Program-made: the position numbers and the translations under genes | The notes under the pieces: generated by a model | Seen by the model: only the letters and a program-made list of their open reading frames with translations | Databases searched by the model: none | What the model was told of the DNA's origin: nothing | Shown here: positions 20,815 to 31,648 of the stretch, piece after piece | How the letters are laid out: each line of letters begins with the position of its first letter | Numbering within the stretch: position 1 is the stretch's first letter | Source: Pyralis farinalis | Lineage: Eukaryota; Arthropoda; Insecta; Lepidoptera; Pyralidae | Direction of reading: 5' to 3' | DNA: 64,000 nucleotides | NCBI GenBank assembly: GCA_947507595.1 | Contig: OX382277.1 | Span: 29,435,198-29,499,197 of the forward strand

Positions 20815-21025
20815 AACGTTTCATTTCACAGCCTAAATATCTCAAGGAGTCGAGTCAGCTGACCAATGGGACGATATTTTAACCAATAAGCCAATAAGTG
20901 ACGCGATGTTGTTCCGTAACTAGCCAATAAGAGCTGTGCATTCTACGTTACTCCCCGACCCGTAGCATGAATCGAGTTATTACGTAATATCAACGTCATT
21001 GATTCTCCATAGGTTACTTCCGTAA
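20815..21025. repeat. CCAAT-box-rich repeat, copy 1
   Basis: ACCAATGGG, ACCAATAAGCCAATAAG and AGCCAATAAGAGCTG follow each other within ~90 bp. The same block recurs at 44335-44525, so this is a mobile promoter-like segment rather than a host promoter. Confidence 0.6.
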
Positions 21026-21039
21026 TGGTTTCACAGTTC

Positions 21040-21345
21040 CGTAATGACAGCGTTTGACATTACTACTTCCACCACATCAACCCTTACTTATCCCACTCCT
21101 CCCCTCTCCGAACCGAACGTCTCCCTTCAACCGAACGGGTTTAGAGCATGCTCCACCACGCTGTTCAAATGCGTAGATATCGGCGGAGGCCAGTGTTTTC
21201 AAGCCACCCGAGAGCCATTTACCTAGCTTAACAACTGTCATCTATCGACAACAGCCGGGACCGACGGCTTAACGTGCCCTCCCAATCACGGAGAAACTCG
21301 AGATAGATAAAACCATCCATAGACAGGCTGCCAGCGAAGTTGCTT
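21040..21345 (-). repeat. Dispersed repeat (with 3.1, 33.1, 63.8 kb)
   Basis: TTTAGAGCATGCTCCACCAC, GACGGCTTAACGTGCCCTCC and CCATCCATAGACAGGCTGCC. Full span of the family in this window; class unknown. Confidence 0.65.
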
Positions 21346-22294
21346 AACCTGTGTGCTCGGTTAGAAAAACCCGCAACGATGCCATCGAGCTCTACTTAAG
21401 GTACTACTTAAGGTTATATTATTTATATAAGTCAATTGACATATTTTGTGACATTTATACATGAACTTTTGTATACTTGACTTAAATTGTATTTTGTTGA
21501 CATGTGCACCTACTTAGCTTCTGTATGACTTGACCAATATGGCCAAACATGCAGAACAAATTTAGTTATTTAACATTAGTATTCATATAACAACTTATAA
21601 ATAAATAAATGTCTTTTATTTAAACCAACAAGGGATCATCGCACTACATTATTTCACTCAGATTCTTATATAAAATTAACTAATACATAGATAAATATAT
21701 TATGTCGTTTTTATTTTTAAGTTTCTCTATAGTACTATAAAAATATATATAGAAACATTTTTTTTTACTTATGTCTGAAATGATAATGAAATCTGAATCT
21801 ATCGACGAGAGCATTCAGACTGTAGCGCAGGCGTCAGGCGTGTGGCTTCAGCTGCTAGATGACATGGAGCGTGCCCTTCTGCCCTCGACTTTGTCCATTA
21901 TATTTGGGCAATATGCCCCAAGTACCCGAGCATAGGCTGGTAGGAGATCTACGAAAATCAGCATCGTGTAAACATGGCCTAATCATATGAGGTCACACCG
22001 TTGGAATAGTTACCTCAGTTTAGTGACTTTAGCCAGCACGGTGGAAGTGGTTTGATTAATGAAACAGGTTCGACCGCAGACCGAACGCACTGATTAGAAC
22101 AAACTGGGCTTCATTTACGATTTGGTGTCACATTTCAGACGGGGAAAGGATGCGGAGTGCCTTTGTGAGGTTCCGTAGCGTAAAGGTTTTAGGGAGGAAG
22201 GTTCAGAAACTGCAGAAACGTACTCTGATAATGTCGGCATTTCTCCAAATTTATATGAGACTGTAGGATCTCTGCAACAATCTGCAACGAGACT
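21346..22294. other. Unassigned spacer
   Basis: AT-rich 21346-21780, mixed after that. The 22115-22339 antisense frame has no motif. Confidence 0.45.
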
Positions 22295-22470
22295 CGATTC
22301 GACTCTCGTACAAGGCACACATTTTGTGTGTATGAACATGTCTAGTTCTCATTTTCTAGGTGTTTTCTACGTATTATAAGTAATTATTTACAAAAAATTA
22401 ATTTACGGGTATTGTATAAGTTTTGCTTAGTCTGGGGCTAAATGGCGTTTTGTAAGTTGTACAAAAAATC
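22295..22470 (+). mobile_element. SINE-B, degenerate
   Basis: GTACAAGGCACACATTTTGT, GTATTATAAGTAATTATTTA and GGGGCTAAATGGCGTTTTGT. Confidence 0.6.
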
Positions 22471-22669
22471 GTACGCAATTAGCGAACACTTTTCTCACTA
22501 ATTCCGACAAAAAAGGTTTAAAATTACATTTTAACGGCTGTCACCTTTATACATATTTACAATTACAAAAAGACAATCGGAGTTTCACTATTTCCACGTC
22601 ACATCAATAAAATCCAAGTTCATCTTCTCCCGTATCTGTTTATCCGCTATATATCATCACGGCTTAGGT

Positions 22670-22900
22670 AGAGAGAACACATATCTCGGCGTGACATGTT
22701 TCGGATCTTTACATCCTCGCTTTTTCAGATAGGACTCACACCATCCGGCGAGCGTGCGTGAAAAGAGCTATGAAACATGCGTAGCTCTTTTCAGGCACGC
22801 TCCCCGGTTGGTATGGCTCCTGACATCATCTTCTGGTAAAACATTATCAATATGATCGTAAATTCTCGGCCTTCCTCGGCTTCTACATTTTTATAGTAAC
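22670..22900. mobile_element. RTE fragments in inverted arrangement
   Basis: GCGAGCGTGCGTGAAAAGAG, CTATGAA (sense) is followed after ~10 bp by TAGCTCTTTTCAGGCACGCT (antisense), then the antisense coding continues to about 22895. See findings. Confidence 0.7.
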
Positions 22901-22923
22901 TTACCATTATACTGGTATATACT

Positions 22924-23005
22924 GGCAACCTTATTCACTCGCAGGATATGCAGATACTTTCCCCAGACTGACAGCTTCGATGCGTCCTACCGCTCCTAAA
23001 AATAA
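22924..23005 (-). mobile_element. SINE-A fragment
   Basis: TTATTCACTCGCAGGATATG to GATGCGTCCTACCGCTCC. Confidence 0.55.
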
Positions 23006-23089
23006 CATACTCGTACGTTTACCTTCTTGCTGTATATGTTCCGTCATTATTTCCTCCTAGAATAGGTTTACTTCCTTGTCAGTTTGTCT

Positions 23090-23300
23090 GCCTTTCTGTC
23101 AACACCTTTTTTCTCAAGAACGCGTTGAGGATACATATAGAGTTGAAAGCAATATGAAATGTTAGGGTCTGCGGACCCTTTGAGCTTTAAAATAATCTAG
23201 TAATTGTTTTGACACTGACAGGTAAATCAGTACTTATATGGTACATCCCATGGTCTTACAATCATGATATTTGGAAAATAGCAAGGTCTAAAAGAACCAG
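23090..23300 (+). repeat. Unclassified dispersed repeat
   Basis: CTGTCAACACCTTTTTTCTC, AAGAACGCGTTGAGG and GGGTCTGCGGACCCTTTGAG resemble a repeat I recall as common in lepidopteran genomes. A single copy in this window. Confidence 0.4.
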
Positions 23301-23515
23301 ACAAGTAAAATTCCCAAAGTCATTAACTTGTACTATCTATATATTATAAATTAATATTTTTTTGCTATTACTAATGTTGTTTAATAGTTGGATAATTAAC
23401 AGTGACGTATATCGATGTATAGGGGAAATTTTTACAGCTACAACATTAAGTTTGTCTTTGAATTCATTTTATCATTAGAGCAATTCAGGTGGTTTCATAT
23501 TTTATGGACATTTTT

Positions 23516-23612
23516 TTTATACAACTAGATTGGCAAACAACCATGCGGCCGCATCAGATGGTAAGCGGTCACCGCAGCCTATTGATGCTCGCAACACCAA
23601 TCTTGTGAACGA
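23516..23612 (-). mobile_element. CR1-like tail
   Basis: TTTTTTTATACAACTAGATT, GGCAAACAACCATGCGG and CATCAGATGGTAAGCGGTCA. Confidence 0.6.
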
Positions 23613-24235
23613 AGGCTGTTCCGTCAAAGTACCCAGTAATTTCTCTGCCATATCTCACCCTTCAAACCGGAACACAGCTATATAAATATAGCTGCTTGGC
23701 GGTAGAAATAGATGAGACCCACGCGGACGAATTTTGTACACAAATCTCCCTCTGGCAGCTTGAGTTAACTTGAGTGATATTAGCTATTATTTTGGTGAAA
23801 GTAGCTGTATGAACTATTATGTAATAAACTATTATGTAATATAAATATACAATAAAGAGTTTGCACTCGCCTTCATCTCATTTGAAGAAAACTTTTTAGA
23901 AGGGCACTATTACGTATAACTTGTTTGTAATTTCCATTTCATGTTTTAGTTTTGGACTAATGCCTCTCAATAGACATTAAGCACGGTATATATATATATA
24001 TGTATATACATATATTGTAGTACTTTATAGACTACATTGACGGATTTTTTATATCGTCATATAAACTATAACTAGCGGAATCATACCTTTCCTCAATACT
24101 TTGTCTACGATGAATAGTTTAGAAGGCCATACTGAGAACTGAGAGATGAACATACAAGCTGCTAACCTCTGGGTTTGGCTCCGCCGTAGTCAGGTAAAAC
24201 GGACAAAGTTCTTGGAGAATCGAGATGGAGAAATT
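23613..24235. other. AT-rich spacer with a (TA)n tract
   Basis: Short TA-repeat hairpin near 23990-24016. The antisense 24119-24343 frame overlaps an RTE fragment and is not a gene. Confidence 0.5.
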
Positions 24236-24369
24236 GCCAAAAACAAGCGAACGTGCATGAAAAGAGCAATGATTGTTAAAGAAGCTATGCAGAAGAAGAT
24301 GTGAAAGGACCAAGTCGAGTGGCCCTCGGCTCTCTCTGCCCACCCCGCAAGGGAATTGGCGTGAAAATA
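24236..24369 (+). mobile_element. RTE LINE 3' fragment
   Basis: CGAACGTGCATGAAAAGAGC ... CACCCCGCAAGGGAATTGGC, GTGAAAATAC. Internally shortened. Confidence 0.75.
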
Positions 24370-25335
24370 CTAGTAGAAGTAGCTATTTCTACTACTACTA
24401 TCTAACACATAGCCAATAGACGCGGTTTACGCGAATGCAACACAAATAGTATGATTGCGTTTCGTTTCTACTATAGACTAATAGTACACAAAAATTTTAT
24501 AGCAATACACAATTGGTAACAGAAATAGACGACGAACGCGGAATCACTTCAGTCCTCACTTTGTCGCTCCACTCCTCCGCGCCTTATAATGAGATCTGGG
24601 ATGGTGTGACACGGTACACAAATATATATTTACTAGATAATACTAGACTGCTGCCAGCAGCAGATTGCTTTACTGCAGCCAGCAAGCCAGCCTCGGCCAG
24701 CCTCACCTGTCCGACGAAGCGCGTAGAATAGCGCTGGGCTATCATGCACGAGCTGGTAGTGCACGCAGCGCACGAACATGCTGAAGGATGCGCAAGAACG
24801 ACAGAATATCCTGAACTCAGTAATATCCTGAACACATTATTGTACTGCACGCGCAAGTTTCTGTATGGCCGCTGTATGTAGTTATCACAATCTTTATGTG
24901 ATCTTTAGGTGATCTTTACATGTTTAGGATATCTTGTAAATATGTCGGCCAATATATTACGAGTACAACACGCAGACGCCGATCTTTTTTCCTATCTACT
25001 GTCCTTCCAATATTCTATTATCTCAAATACTTAAAATTTGTCCCCTTTTAAGGATATGCCACATAACATAATATGTTGTACATTAGTGTAACGCTTGTGG
25101 TCCACTCTAGATATCATAAATTCGTCTAAACTAACTAGTCTCGCTTAACGGGCTCAGTATTACCATATCATCTGCGTAACTAATATTATTGATACATATC
25201 TATATAACAAATGATACAGGTAACGTCCTTTGATCTCTGTTCATGTATAGATTAGACTGTTTAGGAAAAGTCGAATCCCGCTGCTTCACGATGCACTCCA
25301 ATCTAGATTCGTTTTGCCTGTCTATTTAACTGTAT
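24370..25335. other. Unassigned; GC-richer part at 24.54-24.80 kb
   Basis: 24513-24731 and its antisense frame lie in this block but show no domain. An LTR or old promoter region is possible; I cannot support either. Confidence 0.35.
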
Positions 25336-25437
25336 TATTCGCGCGATGCCACCTCTGCTGCTATTACTGTAACTCCTTAGGCGCTTACGTCATTCACATG
25401 CAGGAACATAACCTCTTAGGGAGTTGTTATTTGGCTA
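25336..25437 (-). mobile_element. SINE-A fragment
   Basis: TCGCGCGATGCCACCTCTGC to GGGAGTTGTTATTTGGCT. Confidence 0.65.
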
Positions 25438-25499
25438 GTCCAGCACAATCCCAGATGTAACTTGATTTATATGCAACTGTCTATGGTATTGTAACAAAA

Positions 25500-25675
25500 T
25501 TATCTATATATTCACGCCAAATCTCTTGCAGGATAGGCAGAGAAAACTTAGCACCACCCGGTCTTCACACGCCGCTTCTTTAACATTCGTAGATCTTTTC
25601 CGTTTTAATTTGCTGTGACCTATGGCAACGCGTGAGTGACAGCCATGATGCTGCAAATGTCAATAGGTCACTACT
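25500..25675. mobile_element. RTE 3' stub and CR1 tail scrap
   Basis: 25500-25602 antisense RTE (TTCACGCCAAATCTCTTGCA). 25622-25668 resembles the CR1 tail (GGCAACGCGTGAGTGACAGC). Confidence 0.55.
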
Positions 25676-26159
25676 CTGCCACAAATCTCCAAAAAATATA
25701 TGCTGTTCTAAGGATTATTCCAGGGCATAATTTTTGAAGCGGGTAGTATCAAACGCTGCGAGTTTTCTCTGGATATCGCACAGTTTGGTTTGGTAAGGTG
25801 CAGCTCTGCGCAAGCCGTCTTTGAGCGCACTTCCTTTGCGAAGGAAGCAATTGAATTATTGTATACAGATACCATGAAAACTTACAGTTAGAAAAAATAT
25901 TGTTAACGTCACTAAAAACATTCTTTTAATTAATTTGCTTTTAAAGTGGTCATTATTACACAGGGTGTAAAGTCATAATGCAGTCAATAAAACACGCTTG
26001 ATATTTACAATTCAAAGTCATACATATTTGTGTTTCCTACAATTCTTTTCATACTAATCCTAACAAAGGTCCGGGTTATGAAGTTTTGACAGCAGTCGCT
26101 CCGTTTGATAATCAGTATACAGATCCAGATTTTCTACATAAATATCATTATGCCCGTAT
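25676..26159. other. Unassigned spacer
   Basis: No motif seen. Confidence 0.5.
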
Positions 26160-26300
26160 TCCATTGGGGTAGGCGGAGACTATAGAACGCCAGGTGCACC
26201 GATCCAAACATACCTCTCTCGCTTCCTCCACACTCATCAACCTCTTCATGCTTGCTCTTCGGTTTTAGCTGCTTTTGATTTGGCCCTTTTTCAAAACATT
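26160..26300 (-). mobile_element. RTE 3' stub, diverged subfamily
   Basis: TTGGGGTAGGCGGAGACTAT and CATGCTTGCTCTTCGGTTTT match the 16.7 kb subfamily. Confidence 0.65.
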
Positions 26301-26319
26301 ACCAATTTGATCTATATGT

Positions 26320-26545
26320 GTGCGTCTGCGCGGAGCTGTTATTTGGCTGCGGTTTTCTGTGCGGTGGACTTCTCCAGACGGGCTGCTTCGATGCGCCCTA
26401 CCCCTCTTAAAAAGTTTGCCCTGTGTGGGAATTGAACCCACGAACGTTGGTGTCAAAGTAATGTAATAGCGTGTTTCGCTACTGCGCCACCGAGGTAGTC
26501 AAACGTCGTACTTTCCCAGATGGGCTGCTTGGATGCGCTCTTCAA
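26320..26545 (-). mobile_element. SINE-A with head
   Basis: Body end, linker and antisense head (GTGTGGGAATTGAACCCACG, CTACTGCGCCACCGAGG). A second small body scrap follows at 26509-26545. Confidence 0.7.
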
Positions 26546-26567
26546 TTGTTGAAACTTTGAAATTGCT

Positions 26568-26665
26568 ATTAGGCAGAGAGAGCCAAACGCCACAAGACTC
26601 GGTCCTTACGTACATCGCTCGGTTAATATTTGTAGTTCTTAGTATTGTCTTAGGTTTTCGCGATT
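26568..26665 (-). mobile_element. RTE scrap and PAL outer end
   Basis: GGCAGAGAGAGCCAAACGCC, then TATTGTCTTAGGTTTTCGCG at 26642-26665, the PAL terminus. Confidence 0.55.
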
Positions 26666-27281
26666 GAAAGAAATCATTTGCGATTATGAAATGTGACTAG
26701 GAATGATTCGGCACTTTAAATGTAGGTACATCTATCAACTTTTCGTCAGTCGTCCATTTGATTTGGTCTTTTAAATTTTGATTGTTGTTATTTCATTTGT
26801 TGTTCTTTAGAAATTTGCTCGATGAAGTTTTGATTTTCTAATATGCAACCATACAAAGCGATAACAAAACTGCGTTTGTAAGTCAGTATAAATGAGATTA
26901 TAATATACTTGGACAGAAAATACAATAAAATATCACATAACGATATAGTCACAAATGAAATCTTAAGGGAATTGTATTTTATAATTCATTACAAAGCATT
27001 ATCGGACAGAGAAAACGAATATTGAAAAGAGATAAATGGCACATTAGTGGGATGAAAACGGTTTCCAATCCTCGCCCAGGGCCGAGTCCAAACCCGAACG
27101 CCTTTATTTAATTTATGATTATTTCAATTATATAGAACGACGCCTGCCCGTATTGGTTTACTCCTTCTGTAACCGTTGATTCGGCTTGTTTTTTGTGGGC
27201 AATGTATACTAGCTCTGTGTGCTTTCTTTCCGTTTAGTTTACGTACGAACACTGGCATGTGTATACAATCGTTACTAGATT
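26666..27281. other. AT-rich spacer
   Basis: Nothing recognised; the 27176-27409 frame runs into a SINE. Confidence 0.5.
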
Positions 27282-27680
27282 TTTTTTATACAATATCAGG
27301 CATACAAACATACGGTCCACCTGATTTAAAGTGGTTATCGTATGAACGCTTTGCAATGTATAATCACTCGAGCGATGCCACATCTGCTGCTAATACAGCA
27401 ATTTCTTAAAAGCGATGGTGGTGGATGGTGGTGGATGGTGATCTCAATCATACCCAGGAACACAACAACCCCCCAGAGAGTAGTTGTTTGGCTGTTTACT
27501 ACGGGATGGCGATAATTCCCCAGACGGACTGCTTTGATGCACCCTACCTTTCTTTAAAACATCTAGATCAAAACAAACAGAGATGTTCATGTACACAAAT
27601 GTTTGTTCTATATGAGAATCGAACTCACGAGTGTAGATGTCGAAGTAGCGTTACTAACTACTGCACTATCGAGCTCGTTT
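27282..27680 (-). mobile_element. SINE-A, full length
   Basis: From TTTTTTATACAATATCAGGC to the antisense head ending ACTGCACTATCGAGCTCG. It contains a private ~10-bp tandem (GTGGTGGATG) at 27413-27443. Confidence 0.8.
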
Positions 27681-28200
27681 ATACCCGGGGTAATGGCAGT
27701 AAGGAAGCATCGGCCGGATATTTGTGAATCCGTGAGGAAAACAATGGTCTGCCGCGCGGTCACCAGGTGATGTACCGCGTTGATGTTCGAGTGTAAACCC
27801 CTGGTGTTGCAAAAGTCCACATACGTCATAAATGAGTTATAAAAATTTTATTAATAGTAAGTACAAACGTACTCAAAGCACGTACTTTTTCAAGCACATA
27901 TAAACATCAGATCTAAGATCTTCATTTTAATCCCCATTTTCACCGACCACTTAGTTTGATAAACGCCCCGAAACTTTTATATTGCCTTGAGAAAGTTGGA
28001 GGAGAAATTTTCTGAAAACTTATCCCATAGAGGTATATGATACTTAATAGATGATGCAAAAAGTTTGCGTCTTCATTTAAAAGCTTGTGGATTTCTTTTG
28101 AAGAGTGATGGCGTTATTACAGGTACCAATCTAAGCGAAAACACTAATAAGATTATCTAATTATAACAATACTTTGTGTAGTAAGCACGATTCGATGATC
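27681..28200. other. Unassigned spacer
   Basis: 27797-27820 (CCCCTGGTGTTGCAAAAGTC) is a CR1 scrap; the rest is unassigned. Confidence 0.45.
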
Positions 28201-28201
28201 A

Positions 28202-28356
28202 AAGCGGTCCATCCGGGGAAGAACCTCCACCTCATAGATAACCGCAGCCAAAATGACTACTCCCTAGAGTGTTGTAGTGTTCCTGCATGCGAGTGAGGCC
28301 ACCGGTAACCTCTGAGGAAGTTGCCGTGTTAGCAGCAGAGGTAGCATCGCGCGTTC
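28202..28356 (+). mobile_element. SINE-A body fragment
   Basis: GGTCCATCCGGGGAAGAACC to GCAGCAGAGGTAGCATCGCG. Confidence 0.7.
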
Positions 28357-28479
28357 AGTGCCTTTTCCCCATCTCAAAAGTGCCTAATGTACCTAAAGAA
28401 TTGTTCACTTCAAAAACAGAGAACACTCACCTATTCATCAATTCATATTGCTCCTAACACCACCTTTGGATAATGTCAA

Positions 28480-28560
28480 ATTTTGTCTTGGTAGACGACT
28501 CCTGGGCTTCCTCGGCTCCTATGTCCTTCTACTTTAACTTGATCTACATTCATGTCGTCA
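28480..28560 (-). mobile_element. RTE fragment
   Basis: Antisense GHRSRGSPGVVYQDKI-type reading, the ...CRSRGRPRLTYHDQI block of RTE. Confidence 0.65.
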
Positions 28561-28974
28561 CGCCGGCTCACGAGACTATTTTCAAATGCTGAAATTTCAC
28601 CTTTCCAATCCAAATATTCTTCATGGAAATGCACGACAACAGGTGCAGTAGAAGCGGCAAAATTTAGAAGTGAAACAGATCTGAATATTTTGTATCTGAT
28701 GTACTTTTTCGCCATTACGAGGGCGCGTATTGCTGCCTTTTGGCACACGATTCGTTGCTTTCAGAATGCTATACTAAATGCAATATGCAACGATCTATAT
28801 AGCCTCATATACAGGTACTGGATATTATTTCACCAGCGCGAGAACAACGAGTGATACTTGTACACGTATTAGTAAGTTAATTGAAAGGTTATTATTAAAA
28901 CGATACAAATTCAATTCTTATTTCATAATTTGGCTGTATTATTATTTTATAACATGTATTTGTATTGACATGGG
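28561..28974. other. AT-rich spacer
   Basis: The 28552-28854 frame has no recognisable domain. Confidence 0.45.
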
Positions 28975-29218
28975 GAGTCCCGTCTGGACAAGTACCTCCA
29001 CCTCACAGAAAACTACAGTCAAATAACAACTCCCTAGACGGTTCTTGTGTTCCTGCGTGTGAGTGAGGTCACCAGTATGCTCCCAAGGAGTTGCTATGTA
29101 AGTAGCAGAGGAGGCATCGCGCGAGTGATATATTACAAGCGTTAACAGGCTACTGTAGCCGCTTTATATCAGGTGGACCGTATGCTTGTATGCCTCCCGA
29201 CGTAGTATAAAAAAAATA
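28975..29218 (+). mobile_element. SINE-A, headless
   Basis: GTCCCGTCTGGACAAGTACC through CGACGTAGTATAAAAAAAA. Confidence 0.8.
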
Positions 29219-29295
29219 CCTCTCCATTTATTTTGTTTTTGTTATAAAATCACATTTTCTCAGCAATGACACAAATGCTCGTTTAAAATGTTATT

Positions 29296-29447
29296 TTTAG
29301 CGTTATTTCGTTCCCTATCCATTGTTATTGGTCACCTAAACATAAGAATTTGGCGAATGCACAGGTTTTTACTTGGAACGACTGCTGTCAGGCCTTCACA
29401 AGCCGGCAGGGACAACCGGACCTTTCTTATAATCGTCGAGAAACGGT
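29296..29447 (-). mobile_element. SINE-C 3' half, inverted
   Basis: TTAGCGTTATTTCGTTCCCT ... CACAAGCCGGCAGGGACAAC. Back to back with the next, opposite SINE-C. Confidence 0.7.
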
Positions 29448-29451
29448 TCTA

Positions 29452-30118
29452 ATCCTGACATGTACCACTAAATTTGTGTTTTCTTATCTACGTACATATT
29501 TATAACTATCACTTGCCCGGCGGTGAAGGAAAACATCGTGAGGAGGAAGAAATATATTTTCGAAACACGTGTGATTTAACCTAAGACAGTTCTGAATTTG
29601 TCCGATGGCCGTTCATACAAAAATCAGCATCTTCACCAAGTTCTTAGGCTTAGGTAGCCCCCGGGCCCCGCCAATTCTACAATTCTATTTAGAACTTAGC
29701 CATAACCTTATGCAACAGGATCATCACCTTTAGTTGCCCTCGTGTAGATGATCTGCCCGTGGTGTTGGACAACCTGTTTGATGAGGCCCTTTTCTCGGAG
29801 CTCGATGAGTGCCCGCCTCGCAAGTGAGCCACGAACCTTTAACCTCTCGGATACGACTGCAGGTGTGATCAACTTGTATTGCGGTACCTCTTTGTACAGT
29901 TTCTCATATGTGGGCTTGTCAAACAAAACTTGGTTATTTAACTTGTCCCTGACTTTTCCCTTGGACCACTTCTTCTTTTTCGCTTTGCCGCCACCAGATC
30001 CTTCCTTGTTCTTTTGAGTCTTCTGTGACTGCTTGGCCGATGCCTTCGCGTCCTTTTTGGGCGGCATATTGAAAACGGGAACCTATTGGATTAGGAAACG
30101 TGATAACGCTGGAAGAAG
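29452..30118 (+). mobile_element. SINE-C carrying the S25 retrocopy
   Basis: 29452-29679 (CGGTTCTAATCCTGACATGT ... GGGCCCCGCCAATTCTA) and 30082-30118 (CCTATTGGATTAGGAAACGT ... GGAAGAAGAAG) are the two halves of one element. The family reads CGCCAATCCTAATGGATTAGG across this point, so about 400 bp were inserted later. Confidence 0.85.
29708..30067 (-). CDS. RpS25: Ribosomal protein S25 (eS25), intronless copy
   Basis: 119 codons, full length for eS25, a small-subunit protein located near the subunit head. N-terminal Lys/Ala-rich tail (residues 1-40, MPPKKDAKASAKQ, GKAKKKKWSKGKVRD), then the winged-helix core with KPTYEKLYKEVPQYKLITP and GSLARRALIELREKGLIK, ending KGDDPVA. ATG, frame and stop are all intact. 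Only ~14 bp of 5' UTR and ~28 bp of 3' UTR (with AATAGA where a poly(A) signal would sit) separate it from SINE-C sequence on both sides. There is no intron and no A-tail. This reads as a processed retrocopy inserted antisense into a SINE. Whether it is expressed cannot be told from sequence: no own promoter is visible, but the open frame argues for recent origin or selection. Confidence 0.9.
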   Translation of the reverse strand: MPPKKDAKASAKQSQKTQKNKEGSGGGKAKKKKWSKGKVRDKLNNQVLFDKPTYEKLYKEVPQYKLITPAVVSERLKVRGSLARRALIELREKGLIKQVVQHHGQIIYTRATKGDDPVA

Positions 30119-30121
30119 AAG

Positions 30122-30504
30122 AGATAGAGTCGTGAATGACGCGACTTTGACACCAACGTTCGTGGGTCCGATTCCCACACAAGGCAAACATTTGTGTGCA
30201 TGAACATGTCGGTTTGTCTTGGTCTGGATTTCAAGAGAGGTAGGGCGCATCAAAGCAGCCCCTCTGGGGAAGTACCTCCACCTCACAGAAAACCACAGCT
30301 AAATAACAACTCCCTAGAGGGTTGTCGTGTTCCTGCGTGTGAGTGAGGTCACCAGTAAGCTCCCAAGGAGTTGCTGTGTAAGCAGCAGAGGAGGCATAGC
30401 GCGAGTGATACTTTAATAGTGAGTGATGCGTGATTAGGCTACGGTAGCCACTTTACATCAGGTGGACCGTATGCTTGTATGCCTCCCGATGTAGTATAAA
30501 AAAA
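30122..30504 (+). mobile_element. SINE-A, near full length
   Basis: Head with GACACCAACGTTCGTGGGTC and a B box GGTCCGATTCCC, a complete body, and tail GATGTAGTATAAAAAAAAG. Starts a few bases after the SINE-C that holds S25. Confidence 0.85.
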
Positions 30505-30934
30505 AGACTCAAAATAGTCAATCCCGCACTAATGGAGTATAAAATACAATGTACCGTAGAATACTCTGGAAATAACTTTAAATACAATAAAAGCACGACA
30601 TTCACAATTCAAAAAAAGAGTCGTACAACCAATGTCAGGAATATCACCTTGGGAGTCGTGCTGGAGGTATTTTCTTAAGTTTGGAATTCAAACTATTCCG
30701 AGTCTCTATTTACTTGTATGAAGATCGCTCTCAGATTTAAAAATACATCTGGTGAAAACAAGACAGAGTCTTTGTCTCGCTTTTCCCTCCGTATGCTCTT
30801 TTAGATTGTCACTGGAAATAACTTAGAGAAAAGATCTGCAAACAAACATTGGAGTCCTTTTTAACATTGCATTAAGACCGATTTAATAGTGCACATTTTC
30901 ACACTATAAAAGCTTTCAGTAAAGAAAGATAAAC
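30505..30934. other. Unassigned spacer
   Basis: The 30475-30678 frame is mostly SINE tail and AT-rich spacer. Confidence 0.5.
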
Positions 30935-31200
30935 CAGTTGAGAATGCGCAAGCTTGCATTGCCAGAGGAACACCTGGCTCGTCAATTATATAACTATTCA
31001 ATTTATTCTTTATTGTCGGCCATTTTGGCCATGTTTCTTAAGAGATAGGAACGGTGTTCCTGAACATTCCTATTCTACTATTTTATGCTGAATCCGAATC
31101 TAAAGTCATAATTCGAATATTCGAAAAAACACACACACAGACAAACGTATAGATTTCATATAGGAAAGGTGGTCCTGAAAATGACATTCTTTAGTTGCCA
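30935..31200 (+). repeat. Dispersed repeat shared with 62.9-63.3 kb
   Basis: CAGTTGAGAATGCGCAAGCT, GAGGAACACCTGGCTCGTCA, CGGCCATTTTGGCCATG, TCGAATATTCGAAAAAACAC, and the closing GGTGGTCCTGAAAATG. Class unknown. Confidence 0.7.
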
Positions 31201-31349
31201 TTGGGCCATCGCGGGCACTTACATATTTTAAATATAACCTTATTGCATCTACTTTATTAATTTTTATAGTTTCAGTTGTTTTTCGTAGCTTTAATTTTTG
31301 TTTTTTAATCTACCAACATTCCAAAAATGACAAATATCGAAATGCAATT

Positions 31350-31505
31350 TGATAAGCCTGCTTTGTGCGCTTTCGCCACCAATTAGTTCATGCGGCCTAG
31401 CGTCGGCACCCACCCACTACTGTTAGTAGATTCAATTGGTGGAGGAAGCACACAAAGCAGGTTAGATCAAATTGCATGTAAATTTTACTTTCGCAAAATA
31501 ACGAC
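31350..31505. mobile_element. TIR-M, two-ended palindromic copy
   Basis: Left end GCAATTTGATAAGCCTGCTT ... CGCCACCAATTAG pairs with CAATTGGTGGAGGAAGCACA ... TTAGATCAAATTGC on the right. Only ~45 bp of GC-rich interior remains. Confidence 0.75.
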
Positions 31506-31509
31506 AGAA

Positions 31510-31648
31510 TCTGTTTTTTTTTATACAACGTCTGGAGGCATGTAAGCATACGGTCCACCTGACGTAAAGCAGTTACCGTAGCCCATTAACGCGTGAAATA
31601 TATTGAGTATCACTCACGCGATGCCTCCTCTGCTGCTTACACAGTGTG
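31510..31648 (-). mobile_element. SINE-A, truncated
   Basis: TTTTTTTTATACAACGTCTG to GCTGCTTACACAG, then unrelated sequence. Confidence 0.7.

Noticed and set aside
24470..24860. Possible solo LTR or promoter around the GC-rich block
   Set aside because: No TG...CA ends with a 4-6 bp duplication and no primer-binding site could be found.
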